Both the position numbers and the translations under genes were made by a program. A stretch of 45,427 bases of DNA, from the NCBI GenBank assembly GCA_028692255.1, contig JAQUXS010000011.1, positions 1 to 45,427 of the forward strand. Direction: 5' to 3'. Positions 25,651-35,703 of this stretch are shown piece after piece. Position 1 is the first letter of the stretch. The number at the start of each line of letters is the position of its first letter. Origin of the DNA: Clostridium sp. (GTDB lineage: Bacteria; Bacillota; Clostridia; Clostridiales; Clostridiaceae). The notes below the pieces were generated by a model. The model searched no databases. It had not been told where the DNA came from and worked only from the letters and a program-made list of their open reading frames with translations.

Positions 25651-26346
25651 ATGACTGAAAAAAATAATGAAAAAAAAGTTAATGAATCACAAATTAATGA
25701 AGACATTCAAGCTGAAAAAGAAGAAACAAAAAATGAAGAAACTAAAACAGCAGAAGTCAAAAATGAAACTCTAGAGGATAATTCAAAATCAGTATCTGAT
25801 GAAAAAGAAACTGTTAAAGATGAAGAAAAGAAAAGTGCTTGTGGTACAGATGAAGCAGCATCTTTAAAGGAGGAGCTTGATGATATGAAACTTAAATTTA
25901 ATAAATTTAAAGATGAAAATACCAAGCTTAATAATGAAATTGAAACAATTAAAGAAAGACTTCTAAGAACTACAGCAGAATATGAAAATTATAGAAATAG
26001 AACTAAAAAAGAAAAGGAAGGCATATATACAGATTCATGTATAGATGTACTTAAAAATATACTTCCTGTGCTTGATAACATGGAAAGAGCACAATCAACT
26101 GATGGAAATTTCGATGACCTTAAAAGGGGAATTGATATGACTATAAGACAGTTTAAAGATTCACTTGAAAAACTTGGTGTAGAAGAAATAGATGCAAGTG
26201 GAGAATTTGATCCAAACTTACATAATGCAGTTATGCATGTGCAAGATGATTCTTATGGCGAAGGAGCAATTGTTGAAGTTTTACAAAAAGGCTATAAGAA
26301 AAATGATAAAGTTATTAGATATAGTATGGTAAGAGTAGCAAATTAG
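25651..26346 (+). CDS. grpE: Nucleotide exchange factor GrpE
   Basis: 231 residues. A long acidic low-complexity N-terminus (about 1-75, rich in Glu, Lys and Asn) precedes a coiled coil (about 75-120) with RTTAEYENYRNRTKKEKE, and the C-terminal beta domain FDPNLHNAVMHVQDD. GrpE releases ADP from DnaK. ATG 25651 has GAGAGGTGA upstream, overlapping the hrcA stop, so translation is probably coupled. Confidence 0.97.
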   Translation: MTEKNNEKKVNESQINEDIQAEKEETKNEETKTAEVKNETLEDNSKSVSDEKETVKDEEKKSACGTDEAASLKEELDDMKLKFNKFKDENTKLNNEIETIKERLLRTTAEYENYRNRTKKEKEGIYTDSCIDVLKNILPVLDNMERAQSTDGNFDDLKRGIDMTIRQFKDSLEKLGVEEIDASGEFDPNLHNAVMHVQDDSYGEGAIVEVLQKGYKKNDKVIRYSMVRVAN

Positions 26347-26388
26347 AATAATCATACTAAAATTAGAATAAAAGTAAAAAATTTTTAG

Positions 26389-28269
<1,881 letters not shown>

Positions 28270-28298
28270 TAGAAATTTATAAGTTTTTAAGTATAATA

Positions 28299-28333
28299 AA
28301 TAAAGGGAATGGGCAGGACCCCTTCCCTTTATT
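28299..28333 (+). terminator. Hairpin between dnaK and dnaJ
   Basis: AATAAAGGGAA (28299-28309) pairs with TTCCCTTTATT (28323-28333). After one mismatch the stem continues as GGG/CCC around a 5-base loop. There is no T tract beyond the stem, so it is probably a partial terminator or mRNA-stability element that keeps DnaJ below DnaK. Confidence 0.6.
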
Positions 28334-28391
28334 CAGGTTATAAGATATATTTACTATATATGAATTTTATGCAATGTAGGTGATGAAAGGG

Positions 28392-29537
28392 ATGGCAAAT
28401 AAAGATTATTATGAAGTACTTGGCCTTCAAAAAGGTGCTAGTGAAGCTGATATAAAAAAAGCTTTTAGAAAGCTTGCTATAAAATATCATCCTGATAAAA
28501 ACAGAGGAAATAAAGCAGCAGAAGAAAAATTTAAGGAAATAAATGAAGCTTATCAAGTTTTATCTGATCCAAAGAAAAAGGCTCAGTATGACCAATTTGG
28601 AACTACTGATTTTAATGGAGCAGGTGGAGGTGCAGGTGCAGGTGGCTTTGGAGGTTTCCAAGGCGGCTGTTTTGATTTCTCAGATTTAGGAGATATTTTT
28701 GGATCTTTCTTTGATGGTGGCTTCGGCGGCGGCGGAGGCAATTCAAGGAGAAGAAATGGTCCTGAACGTGGCAATGACATGGAGTATACAATAACACTTA
28801 CTTTTGAAGAAGCTGTTTTTGGCGCTGAGAAAGAAATATCAATTACAAAGAGTGAAAACTGTGAAAAATGCCACGGTACTGGTGCCAAATCAGGTACTTC
28901 ACCAAAAACATGTGATAAATGTCATGGTACAGGTCATATAAGAGTACAAAGAAGCACTCCTCTTGGTAATTTTGTTACAGAAAGTACATGTGATAAATGT
29001 GGAGGTAAAGGAAGTATAATAGAAAATCCTTGCCCAAGTTGTCATGGTACAGGTAGAATTAGAGCAAAGAAGAAGATAACAGTTAAAATACCAGCAGGTG
29101 TAGATAACGGTAATGTTATTCCACTTAGAGGTCATGGAGAAGCTGGTAAAAACGGAGGACCTTCAGGAGATCTTTATATAAATATAAGGGTAATGCCTCA
29201 TAAAATATTTAAAAGAGAAGGTTTTGACATACATCTTGATACACATATTTCATTTGCTAAAGCAGCAATGGGAACAGAAATAAGAGTTCCAACAGTAGAT
29301 GGAGATGTTAAATACACTATACCTTCAGGAACACAGCCTGGTACAAAGTTTAGATTAAGAGGAAAAGGTGTACCAAGAGTTAATTCAAGTGGTAGAGGAG
29401 ATCAATATGTAAGAGTTATAGTTGATATACCAAAAGCACTTAATGAGAAACAAAAGGAAGCTCTTGAAATGTTTATGCACGCAAGTGGTGAAAAAGAAGA
29501 AGATGGAAAAGGATTCTTTAAAAGGCATTTTAAATAA
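28392..29537 (+). CDS. dnaJ: Chaperone DnaJ (Hsp40, class I)
   Basis: 381 residues. The J domain starts [20 protein letters not shown] and contains HPD (YHPDKN). A Gly/Phe-rich linker follows (about 75-125). Four zinc-binding repeats are present: [24 protein letters not shown] and CPSCHGTG. The C-terminal substrate domain is complete. It stimulates DnaK ATPase and binds unfolded substrates. ATG 28392 gives the standard start; AGGTGAT lies 8 bases upstream. Confidence 0.98.
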   Translation: MANKDYYEVLGLQKGASEADIKKAFRKLAIKYHPDKNRGNKAAEEKFKEINEAYQVLSDPKKKAQYDQFGTTDFNGAGGGAGAGGFGGFQGGCFDFSDLGDIFGSFFDGGFGGGGGNSRRRNGPERGNDMEYTITLTFEEAVFGAEKEISITKSENCEKCHGTGAKSGTSPKTCDKCHGTGHIRVQRSTPLGNFVTESTCDKCGGKGSIIENPCPSCHGTGRIRAKKKITVKIPAGVDNGNVIPLRGHGEAGKNGGPSGDLYINIRVMPHKIFKREGFDIHLDTHISFAKAAMGTEIRVPTVDGDVKYTIPSGTQPGTKFRLRGKGVPRVNSSGRGDQYVRVIVDIPKALNEKQKEALEMFMHASGEKEEDGKGFFKRHFK

Positions 29538-29540
29538 TTT

Positions 29541-29572
29541 AAAAAATCGTACATAAATTGTACGATTTTTTT
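29541..29572 (+). terminator. Intrinsic terminator after dnaJ
   Basis: AAAAATCGTAC (29542-29552) pairs perfectly with GTACGATTTTT (29560-29570), 7-base loop, with the T run continuing to 29572. It ends the heat-shock operon. Confidence 0.88.
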
Positions 29573-29580
29573 GCTATAAT
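29572..29580 (+). promoter_or_regulatory. Extended -10 promoter directly behind the dnaJ terminator
   Basis: TGCTATAAT (29572-29580) is a full extended -10 element. The region where a -35 box would lie is taken up by the terminator stem, so it probably depends on the TG extension. Confidence 0.5.
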
Positions 29581-29614
29581 AAAATAAGAATATTAATATG
29601 GGAGATGGATTATT

Positions 29615-29800
29615 ATGAAACTAGATTTAGAAAAAAATGAAGTAGAGACTCTTAGAAGTCTTGTAAATAATAGAATTGAGGAACTGAGAGATAGTATGGA
29701 CGATCAAGTTTCAGATAATGAAGATGAACTCAGAAAAATAATAAGAGGATACAAATCACTTTTAAAGAAAATAAACACTGAGATAGATAACGATAAATAG
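29615..29800 (+). CDS. Small helical protein of unknown function (61 residues)
   Basis: A 61-residue acidic protein, MKLDLEKNEVETLRSL at the start and GYKSLLKKINTEIDNDK at the end, probably all helix with a short coiled coil. No membrane segment or cysteine. Ribosome-binding site GGGAGATGG is present and the gene has its own extended -10 promoter between dnaJ and prmA. The family is not recognised. Confidence 0.7.
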   Translation: MKLDLEKNEVETLRSLVNNRIEELRDSMDDQVSDNEDELRKIIRGYKSLLKKINTEIDNDK

Positions 29801-29881
29801 GAATTTGCAAAAGATAAACTGTTAAGATATGCTATTAATATATAATTACCAGTTTAAGACGTTATGGAGGATAAACTATAT

Positions 29882-30826
29882 ATGGATAAAGAAGAAGAAT
29901 GGATAGAAGTAAATATAGTAACTAGCAGCGAGGCCGTAGAAGCTGTAAATGGTATACTATATAATACTGATGTTAAAGGTGTTTCAATTGAAGATGCAGA
30001 GGATGTAGAATTTAAGAAAAAGCACCCTGGAGATTGGGATTATTTTGATGAGACTCTTTTACACATAAAAAGTGGAGCTGTTATAAAGGCATATTATAAA
30101 GATGATGAAAATTTTAAGGAATACATTGAATATATAAAAAATGGAGTAAATAATTTAGAAAAGCTGGGAATCGATAAAGGTGAAGGAATTGTAAATTATA
30201 GTAAAGTAAATTCTTCACAGTGGAAAGATAACTGGAAAAAATACTATAAGCCTACAAAAATTGCTTCAAGGATTGTTGTAAAACCAATATGGGAGAAATA
30301 TGAACCAAAAGATTTTCAATTAATGGTAGAACTTGATCCAGGAATGGCTTTTGGAACGGGAACACATGAAACTACAAGAATGTGTGTTCAAGCACTAGAA
30401 AGATATGTAGACGAAGGAAAAACTGTATTTGATATAGGAACAGGCTCTGGAATACTCGCTATATCAGCTGCAAAACTTGGAGCAAAGGATGTTTTAGGAG
30501 TAGATCTTGATCCAGTAGCAGTGGACTCAGCAAGAGAAAATTTACAATATAATGATGTACACAATATCAAAATAGAGCATGGGGATCTCCTTGATGTAGT
30601 AAAGGGAAAAGCAGATATAGTTGTTGCAAATATAATAGCAGACGTTATAGTTATACTTACACCAGACGTAGTTAATGTTATTAAAAAAGGTGGATATTTT
30701 ATTACATCAGGTATACTTAAAGAAAGAGTAGATGAAGTTTTAAGTAAATTAAAAGAATGTGGTTTTGAAGTAATGGAAGTAAACAATCAAGGTGAATGGA
30801 TGTGCGTTGTAGCCAAACTTCATTAA
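29882..30826 (+). CDS. prmA: Ribosomal protein L11 methyltransferase
   Basis: 314 residues. N-terminal recognition domain, then [18 protein letters not shown], the SAM-binding motif [19 protein letters not shown] and NIIADVI. PrmA trimethylates L11. ATG 29882 follows GGAGG by 11 bases; ATG 29864 contains that signal and is less likely. The order dnaJ-prmA-rsmE-mtaB is conserved in Firmicutes. Confidence 0.95.
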   Translation: MDKEEEWIEVNIVTSSEAVEAVNGILYNTDVKGVSIEDAEDVEFKKKHPGDWDYFDETLLHIKSGAVIKAYYKDDENFKEYIEYIKNGVNNLEKLGIDKGEGIVNYSKVNSSQWKDNWKKYYKPTKIASRIVVKPIWEKYEPKDFQLMVELDPGMAFGTGTHETTRMCVQALERYVDEGKTVFDIGTGSGILAISAAKLGAKDVLGVDLDPVAVDSARENLQYNDVHNIKIEHGDLLDVVKGKADIVVANIIADVIVILTPDVVNVIKKGGYFITSGILKERVDEVLSKLKECGFEVMEVNNQGEWMCVVAKLH

Positions 30827-30844
30827 AATTAGAAGGGATAATTT

Positions 30845-31597
30845 ATGCATAAGTTTTTTTCTGATGAAAATTGTACAGTTGGCAATAATATAAATATTAA
30901 AGGTGAAGATGTTAAGCATATTTACAAAGTTCTAAGATTAAAAGAAGGAGAAATTGTAAATATAAATAACTGTAGAGGTGAGGAATTTACAGCTGAAATT
31001 GTTTATATAGATAAGACTAAGGTTACCTGTAAAATAATTAGCAAATCTGACATAAATAATGAAAGTAAACTTAAAATTTACCTTTTTCAGGGAATGCCAA
31101 AGTCAAGCAAGATGGACCTTATTGTTCAAAAGAATACTGAACTTGGAGTAAGTTCTGTGACTCCTGTAATTACAGAGAGAGTTATTGTTAAGAATTCATT
31201 AGGTGACAATAAGAAGATCGAAAGATGGAATAAAATTGCACTGGAAGCTTCTAAGCAGTCTAAGAGGAGTTTGATTCCAAAGGTTAATGAAGCAGTAGAT
31301 TTTAATAATATGATCAGTGAAATAAAAAATTATGACCTTGTAGTTGTTCCATATGAAAACAAAAAGGAATTTGGCATAAAAGCATTAAAAGCTAAATTGA
31401 AGGACAAAGAAATAACAAATTGTGCTATAGTGATAGGACCAGAAGGCGGATTTGAAGAAAGTGAAATAGAGATGCTTAAAGAAATTGGAGCTGAAATTGT
31501 AACACTTGGACCAAGGATACTTAGAACTGAAACAGCAGGTTTTACTTGCACAGCACTTATTATGTACGAACTAGGAGATATTGGAGGATTAATTTAA
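30845..31597 (+). CDS. rsmE: 16S rRNA m3U1498 methyltransferase
   Basis: 250 residues. N-terminal PUA-like domain with DVKHIYKVLRLKEGE, then a SPOUT domain with KSSKMDLIVQKNTELGV, VIGPEGGFEESEIE and the trefoil-knot loop LGPRILRTETA. RsmE methylates U1498 of 16S rRNA in the assembled 30S subunit. It lies 18 bases after prmA. Confidence 0.95.
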   Translation: MHKFFSDENCTVGNNINIKGEDVKHIYKVLRLKEGEIVNINNCRGEEFTAEIVYIDKTKVTCKIISKSDINNESKLKIYLFQGMPKSSKMDLIVQKNTELGVSSVTPVITERVIVKNSLGDNKKIERWNKIALEASKQSKRSLIPKVNEAVDFNNMISEIKNYDLVVVPYENKKEFGIKALKAKLKDKEITNCAIVIGPEGGFEESEIEMLKEIGAEIVTLGPRILRTETAGFTCTALIMYELGDIGGLI

Positions 31598-31599
31598 TA

Positions 31600-32901
31600 A
31601 TGAAAGTTGCTTTTATAACACTTGGCTGCAGAGTAAATCAATATGAAACTGAAGCCATGACTGAGAAATTCATAAAAGATGGTTATGACATTGTAAACCA
31701 TACTGATTTTGCAGACGTATATGTTATAAATACATGTACAGTTACCAATATGGGCGATAGAAAATCAAGACAGATGATAAGCAAAGTTAAAAAGATAAAT
31801 AAAGATGCTAAAATTGCAGTAGTTGGATGCTATGCACAAATGGAACCAGAGGAAATTTCTAAAATTCAAGGTGTAGATGTTGTTCTTGGAACTAAGAATA
31901 AAGGACAAATTGTATACTATGTAAATAGAGCAATAGAAGAAAACAAGCAGCAAATTGCTGTAAATGATGTATTTAAAGATAAAAAATTCGAAGAACTTAA
32001 AATAGAAGAATACCAGGACAAATCAAGGGCATTTCTAAAAATTCAAGATGGATGCAATAGATTTTGTTCATATTGTCTTATACCTTATGCAAGAGGAGGG
32101 GTTTGTAGTAAAGAACCTGAAAAGGTAATAGAAGAAGTAGAAAGACTTTCAAAGCATGGCTTTAAGGAAGTTATACTTTCAGGTATACAAACAGCTTCTT
32201 ATGGACAGGATTTAAGTGGAGATTGGAATCTTTTAAAGCTTCTTGAAGCAATAGATAAAATAGATGGAATAGAGAGAATTAGAATTGGCTCTATAGATCC
32301 AACATTTTTTACAGAGGGTGTTATAGAAAAAATTTCGTCACTTAAAAAAATGTGCCATCATTTTCACCTTTCCCTTCAAAGTGGATGTACACAGACACTT
32401 GAAAGAATGAATAGGAAATATACTGCTGATGAATACAGAAAAACTGTAGATGCAATTAGAAAACACATAGATAATGTATCTATAACTACAGATGTAATTG
32501 TAGGTTTCCCAGGTGAAACAGATGAAGAGTTTAATGAAACCTATAAATTTTTAAGTGAAATAAAGCTTTCTAAAATGCATATATTTAAATATAGTGAAAG
32601 AAAAGGAACAAAAGCTGCTTCTATGAAATGTCAGATAGACGGCAATATAAAAGAAAAAAGAAGCAAAAAGCTTATAGAGTTAAACAATGAACTGGAAATT
32701 GAATTTATGAAAAAATTTGTAGGAAAAAGAATAAAAGTTTTATATGAAGCTAATTTTAAGGGAAACAAAGATTTATATGAAGGTTATACTGGAAATTACA
32801 TGAAAGTTGTAACTAAAAGTAATAATATTGAAATCCCTAAAATATTAGAAACAAAACTTTTAGATGTAAAAGATGATTATATAATAGGGCAAATAGATTA
32901 A
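31600..32901 (+). CDS. mtaB: tRNA (N6-threonylcarbamoyladenosine37) methylthiotransferase MtaB
   Basis: 433 residues. The UPF0004 domain has LGCRVNQYETE, NTCTVTNMGDRKSRQ and VVGCYAQ, giving three cysteines for one cluster. The radical SAM motif is DGCNRFCSYCLIPYARG. A TRAM-like end follows. MtaB makes ms2t6A37 in tRNA. The start ATG 31600 is 2 bases after the rsmE stop and follows GGAGGATTAA. The frame extending back to 31546 overlaps rsmE and is not used. Confidence 0.95.
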   Translation: MKVAFITLGCRVNQYETEAMTEKFIKDGYDIVNHTDFADVYVINTCTVTNMGDRKSRQMISKVKKINKDAKIAVVGCYAQMEPEEISKIQGVDVVLGTKNKGQIVYYVNRAIEENKQQIAVNDVFKDKKFEELKIEEYQDKSRAFLKIQDGCNRFCSYCLIPYARGGVCSKEPEKVIEEVERLSKHGFKEVILSGIQTASYGQDLSGDWNLLKLLEAIDKIDGIERIRIGSIDPTFFTEGVIEKISSLKKMCHHFHLSLQSGCTQTLERMNRKYTADEYRKTVDAIRKHIDNVSITTDVIVGFPGETDEEFNETYKFLSEIKLSKMHIFKYSERKGTKAASMKCQIDGNIKEKRSKKLIELNNELEIEFMKKFVGKRIKVLYEANFKGNKDLYEGYTGNYMKVVTKSNNIEIPKILETKLLDVKDDYIIGQID

Positions 32902-32975
32902 TTTACTGATTATTCAAATAAATAGAGGAAAAAGTATATTTTTGTTGAATACTTAGATAGCGAGGAGGTGATAAC

Positions 32976-33320
32976 ATGGAAGATTGTCTTTTCTGTAAAA
33001 TTGTAAAAGGTGAGGTGCCAGCTGCCAAGGTGTACGAAGATGAAAAGGTATTGTGCTTTAAAGATATAAATCCAGCAGCACCTGTACATGTGCTTATTAT
33101 TCCAAAAGAACATATTTCAAATTTAAATGATATAACAAAAGAAAATGAAGCAATTATAGGACATATATTTGCAGTCTCTGCTTGCATTGCAAAGAAACTT
33201 GGAATTGCAGAGGATGGATATAGAGTAGTTTCTAATTGTGGTGAAAATGCTGGTCAAACAGTACAGCATGTTCATTTTCATCTTTTAGGTGGAAGAAAGT
33301 TTGATGAAACACCAGGTTAA
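32976..33320 (+). CDS. HIT-family (histidine triad) nucleotide-binding hydrolase
   Basis: 114 residues. CLFCKIVKGEVPAAKVYED at the N-terminus and the triad HVHFHLLGGR near the C-terminus define the HinT-like branch, purine nucleoside phosphoramidases. Ribosome-binding site GAGGAGGTGAT is strong. The HIT-rpsU-yqeY order is common in clostridia. Confidence 0.94.
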   Translation: MEDCLFCKIVKGEVPAAKVYEDEKVLCFKDINPAAPVHVLIIPKEHISNLNDITKENEAIIGHIFAVSACIAKKLGIAEDGYRVVSNCGENAGQTVQHVHFHLLGGRKFDETPG

Positions 33321-33382
33321 TGTTTAAAATTAGTATATAATTGCATATAATATTAGTGAAACTAGTAAATAAGGCAATAGTA

Positions 33383-33412
33383 TTGACAGTGCCTCAAGTA
33401 GTGTTGTATAAT
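33383..33412 (+). promoter_or_regulatory. Sigma-A promoter of rpsU
   Basis: Perfect TTGACA (33383-33388) and perfect TATAAT (33407-33412) with 18-base spacing. The leader that follows contains a GCTAGT/ACTAGC stem (33442-33447/33462-33467) just before the ribosome-binding site. Confidence 0.85.
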
Positions 33413-33483
33413 AAAAAATGTGCTATTTGGCCCATGTAGAAGCTAGTTGTAATTTAATTGTACTAGCGGAGGGAGGGATACAG

Positions 33484-33660
33484 ATGTCAGAAATTAAAGT
33501 AGGAGAAAATGAAACCTTAGAGAATGCTTTGAGAAGGTTTAAAAGAAAATGCGCCAGAGCAGGAGTGCTTTCAGAAGTGAGAAAAAGAGAACATTATGAA
33601 AAACCTAGCGTAAAGAGAAAGAAAAAATCTGAAGCTGCTAGAAAAAGAAAATTTAAATAG
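33484..33660 (+). CDS. rpsU: 30S ribosomal protein S21
   Basis: 58 residues, normal size. [20 protein letters not shown] begins the protein and the C-terminus is very basic. ATG 33484 follows GGAGGGAGGG; the frame extends back to 33418, but that part is leader. S21 takes part in initiation at the 30S platform. yqeY follows. Confidence 0.96.
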   Translation: MSEIKVGENETLENALRRFKRKCARAGVLSEVRKREHYEKPSVKRKKKSEAARKRKFK

Positions 33661-33682
33661 GTCTTGAAAGAAGGTACACACA

Positions 33683-34129
33683 ATGTCCCTTAAAGATAAA
33701 TTGCAGCAGGATTGGAAAGATGCGCTAAAAAACAGGGATAAAGCTAAAGCCAGCACAATTAGTATGGCGAGAGCTGCTGTTTTACAGGTTGAAAAGACAA
33801 AGGCAATTAAATTAAGTGATGCTGAAATTGTTGGGATCTTGGCAAAAGAAGTAAAGTCAAGGCGTGATTCAATAATTGAATTTGAAAAAGGAAAGCGACA
33901 GGATTTAATAGATTCAACAAAAGCTGAAATTGAAATCCTTATGAGTTACCTTCCTCAGCAGTTAGAAAAAGACGAAATTGAAAAGTTGATAATTGATATA
34001 ACTAGTGAACTTAAAGCTAATAGCATGAAAGATATGGGAAAAGTTATGGCTGCTATTGTTCCAAAAACCAAAGGACGTGCCGATGGCAGTGTTGTTAGTA
34101 AATTGGTTAAGGAATATTTAAGTAAATAA
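33683..34129 (+). CDS. yqeY: YqeY/GatB-related domain protein
   Basis: 148 residues, all from the GatB/YqeY family: MSLKDKLQQDWKDALKNRDK, LAKEVKSRRDSIIEFEKGKR, LMSYLPQQLEKDE and MGKVMAAIVPKTKGRADGS. It resembles the C-terminal tRNA-contacting domain of amidotransferase subunit GatB, but the function of the free protein is not settled. It forms a short unit with rpsU, ending in a terminator. Confidence 0.92.
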   Translation: MSLKDKLQQDWKDALKNRDKAKASTISMARAAVLQVEKTKAIKLSDAEIVGILAKEVKSRRDSIIEFEKGKRQDLIDSTKAEIEILMSYLPQQLEKDEIEKLIIDITSELKANSMKDMGKVMAAIVPKTKGRADGSVVSKLVKEYLSK

Positions 34130-34140
34130 TTTTGTAAATA

Positions 34141-34168
34141 AAGTCCGGGAAATCCGGGCTTTTTATTT
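34141..34168 (+). terminator. Intrinsic terminator after yqeY
   Basis: AAAGTCCGG (34141-34149) pairs with CCGGGCTTT (34155-34163), including one wobble, around GAAAT, followed by a T run. Confidence 0.88.
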
Positions 34169-34251
34169 TTTTATAATAAAATAAAACAAAGTAATTAATT
34201 GAGCTTCTTACTCATAAATTTATATGAAAGCATTTTTATAGGTATTTTATA

Positions 34252-34533
34252 GTGAAAAATAAAATTTTAAAAATTAGGGAAGGGCTAGCTAAAAGCCTAG
34301 ATATACCAAGAGATATAGCTTTAAATATACCAAAGATAACTATTGTTGGAGATGAAGAAATAACAATTGATAATCACAAAGGCATACTTAAGTTCAAAGA
34401 TGATTTAATAGAAATAAAATCTAATCTTGGGATTATATCTATAAGGGGTACAGATTTTGAAATTTTATTTATCTCTGATAATACCATTGTTTTAAGTGGT
34501 AAGTTTCAGAGCATAGAATATGGGGAGAAGTAA
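34252..34533 (+). CDS. yqfC: Sporulation protein YqfC
   Basis: 93 residues of the YabP/YqfC family: SLDIPRDIALNIPKITIVGD, then FKDDLIEIKSNLG and ISIRGTDFEILFIS. YqfC is a mother-cell sporulation protein in Bacillus. GTG 34252 has only a weak AGGT upstream. A CATAAATT box at 34212-34219 recalls a sigma-E -10 element but is weak evidence. yqfD follows after one base, the usual pair. Confidence 0.88.
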   Translation: MKNKILKIREGLAKSLDIPRDIALNIPKITIVGDEEITIDNHKGILKFKDDLIEIKSNLGIISIRGTDFEILFISDNTIVLSGKFQSIEYGEK

Positions 34534-34534
34534 A

Positions 34535-35677
34535 ATGATTAATATATCTAAATTTTTTAAATATGGTGATGGAGTATTAAGATTGAGTTTTTAATCTAGA
34601 AAATTGGAATGGTGCATAAATGTAATTACGAAGAACGGCATTAGTATATGGAATCTTAAAAGAATCAGTGTAAATACAATGGAATTTGATATAAAATATA
34701 ATGATTACAAGGATATTCTAAAAATTGCTAAAAAGGCAGGAAGTAAAATTAAAATCATAAAAAGAAGCGGCAAAATGTTTTTCTGGTTTAAAATGATAAA
34801 GAGATCGTCAATAGTAATAGGTCTCATAATGTTTATAGCAATAATAACGTATCTTTCAAATTTTATATGGGGAATTGATATTGAAACTGAAAATAATATT
34901 GCACCTTATGAAATAAGACAGGATTTAAAAGATATGGGAATAAAACCTGGAACAAATAAAAACAATATAAATGTATATGATATAGAAGAAAAACTTAAAA
35001 ATAAAAATTCTGATATAATGTGGATTAGAGTTAGAATAAAGGGATCTAAGCTTATAGTTACATCCTCTGAAAGACAGTCACTTCCAAAGGCTAATGAGGA
35101 TAATACAACTTGTAATTTAACTGCAAAAAAAGATGGCGTTATTCTATGGGTATATACTAAAGCAGGTACACCTATTGTAAAAGGTGGAGATGTAGTTAAA
35201 AAAGGACAGATACTTGTAAGTGGTGAAGAAGGAAAAGAAGGCAGCACCTATCAGGTTCATGCTGCAGGAAGTGTTTATGCAAAAACTTATTACGAAGAAA
35301 CTAGGAAGGTACCGCTTACATATACGAAAAAAACTAGAACTGGGGAGTGCATTACAAATTATTATATTTATATATTTGGAAAAAAAATTTATTTAAAAAA
35401 CAGTTTAAATAAATTTGCTAAATATGATAAAATAGTTAAAGATGATAATTTCATAAAAAAGGAAACATTTTATAAAGTAGAGGAAAAAGTAATTAAAATA
35501 TCTCCTAAAATTTGCGAAAATAATACGGCAGATGCTATATATAAAAACATAATTTCAAATTTTGATAGAAACATTAAGGTTATTAATAAAAATGTTTATG
35601 AAGATGTAGAACAGAACATGATTAAAGTCAGAGTACTTGTTACTGCAGAGGAGGATATATCCGAAACTACAAAATAG
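34535..35677 (+). pseudogene. yqfD: Sporulation protein YqfD, interrupted by an in-frame TAA
   Basis: The expected gene starts at ATG 34535, right after yqfC (ribosome-binding site GGGGAG), as MINISKFFKYGDGVLRLSF. It then meets TAA at 34592-34594. The same frame continues without a break as SRKLEWCINVITKNGISIW, which is family-like sequence, through a membrane helix (SSIVIGLIMFIAIITYLS) and the YqfD core to 35677. Total length would be 380 codons. Without the stop it is a normal YqfD. Either it is a nonsense mutation (CAA, GAA or AAA to TAA is one change) or a sequence error. Restart at TTG 34604 would give a 357-residue protein without the first 23 codons, but no good ribosome-binding site precedes it. 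Confidence 0.82.
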
Positions 35678-35703
35678 ATGAAATACAAAAGGGAGAATTT
35701 TGG

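Noticed and set aside
28583-28888. Open frame of about 100 codons on the minus strand opposite dnaJ
   Set aside because: It mirrors the Gly/Phe-rich and zinc-binding part of dnaJ, is low-complexity in Pro/Ser, and has no ribosome-binding site.
34592-34594. Programmed read-through or recoding at the yqfD TAA
   Set aside because: No pyrrolysine or selenocysteine context (the codon is TAA) and no stimulatory structure visible; a mutation or sequence error is simpler.
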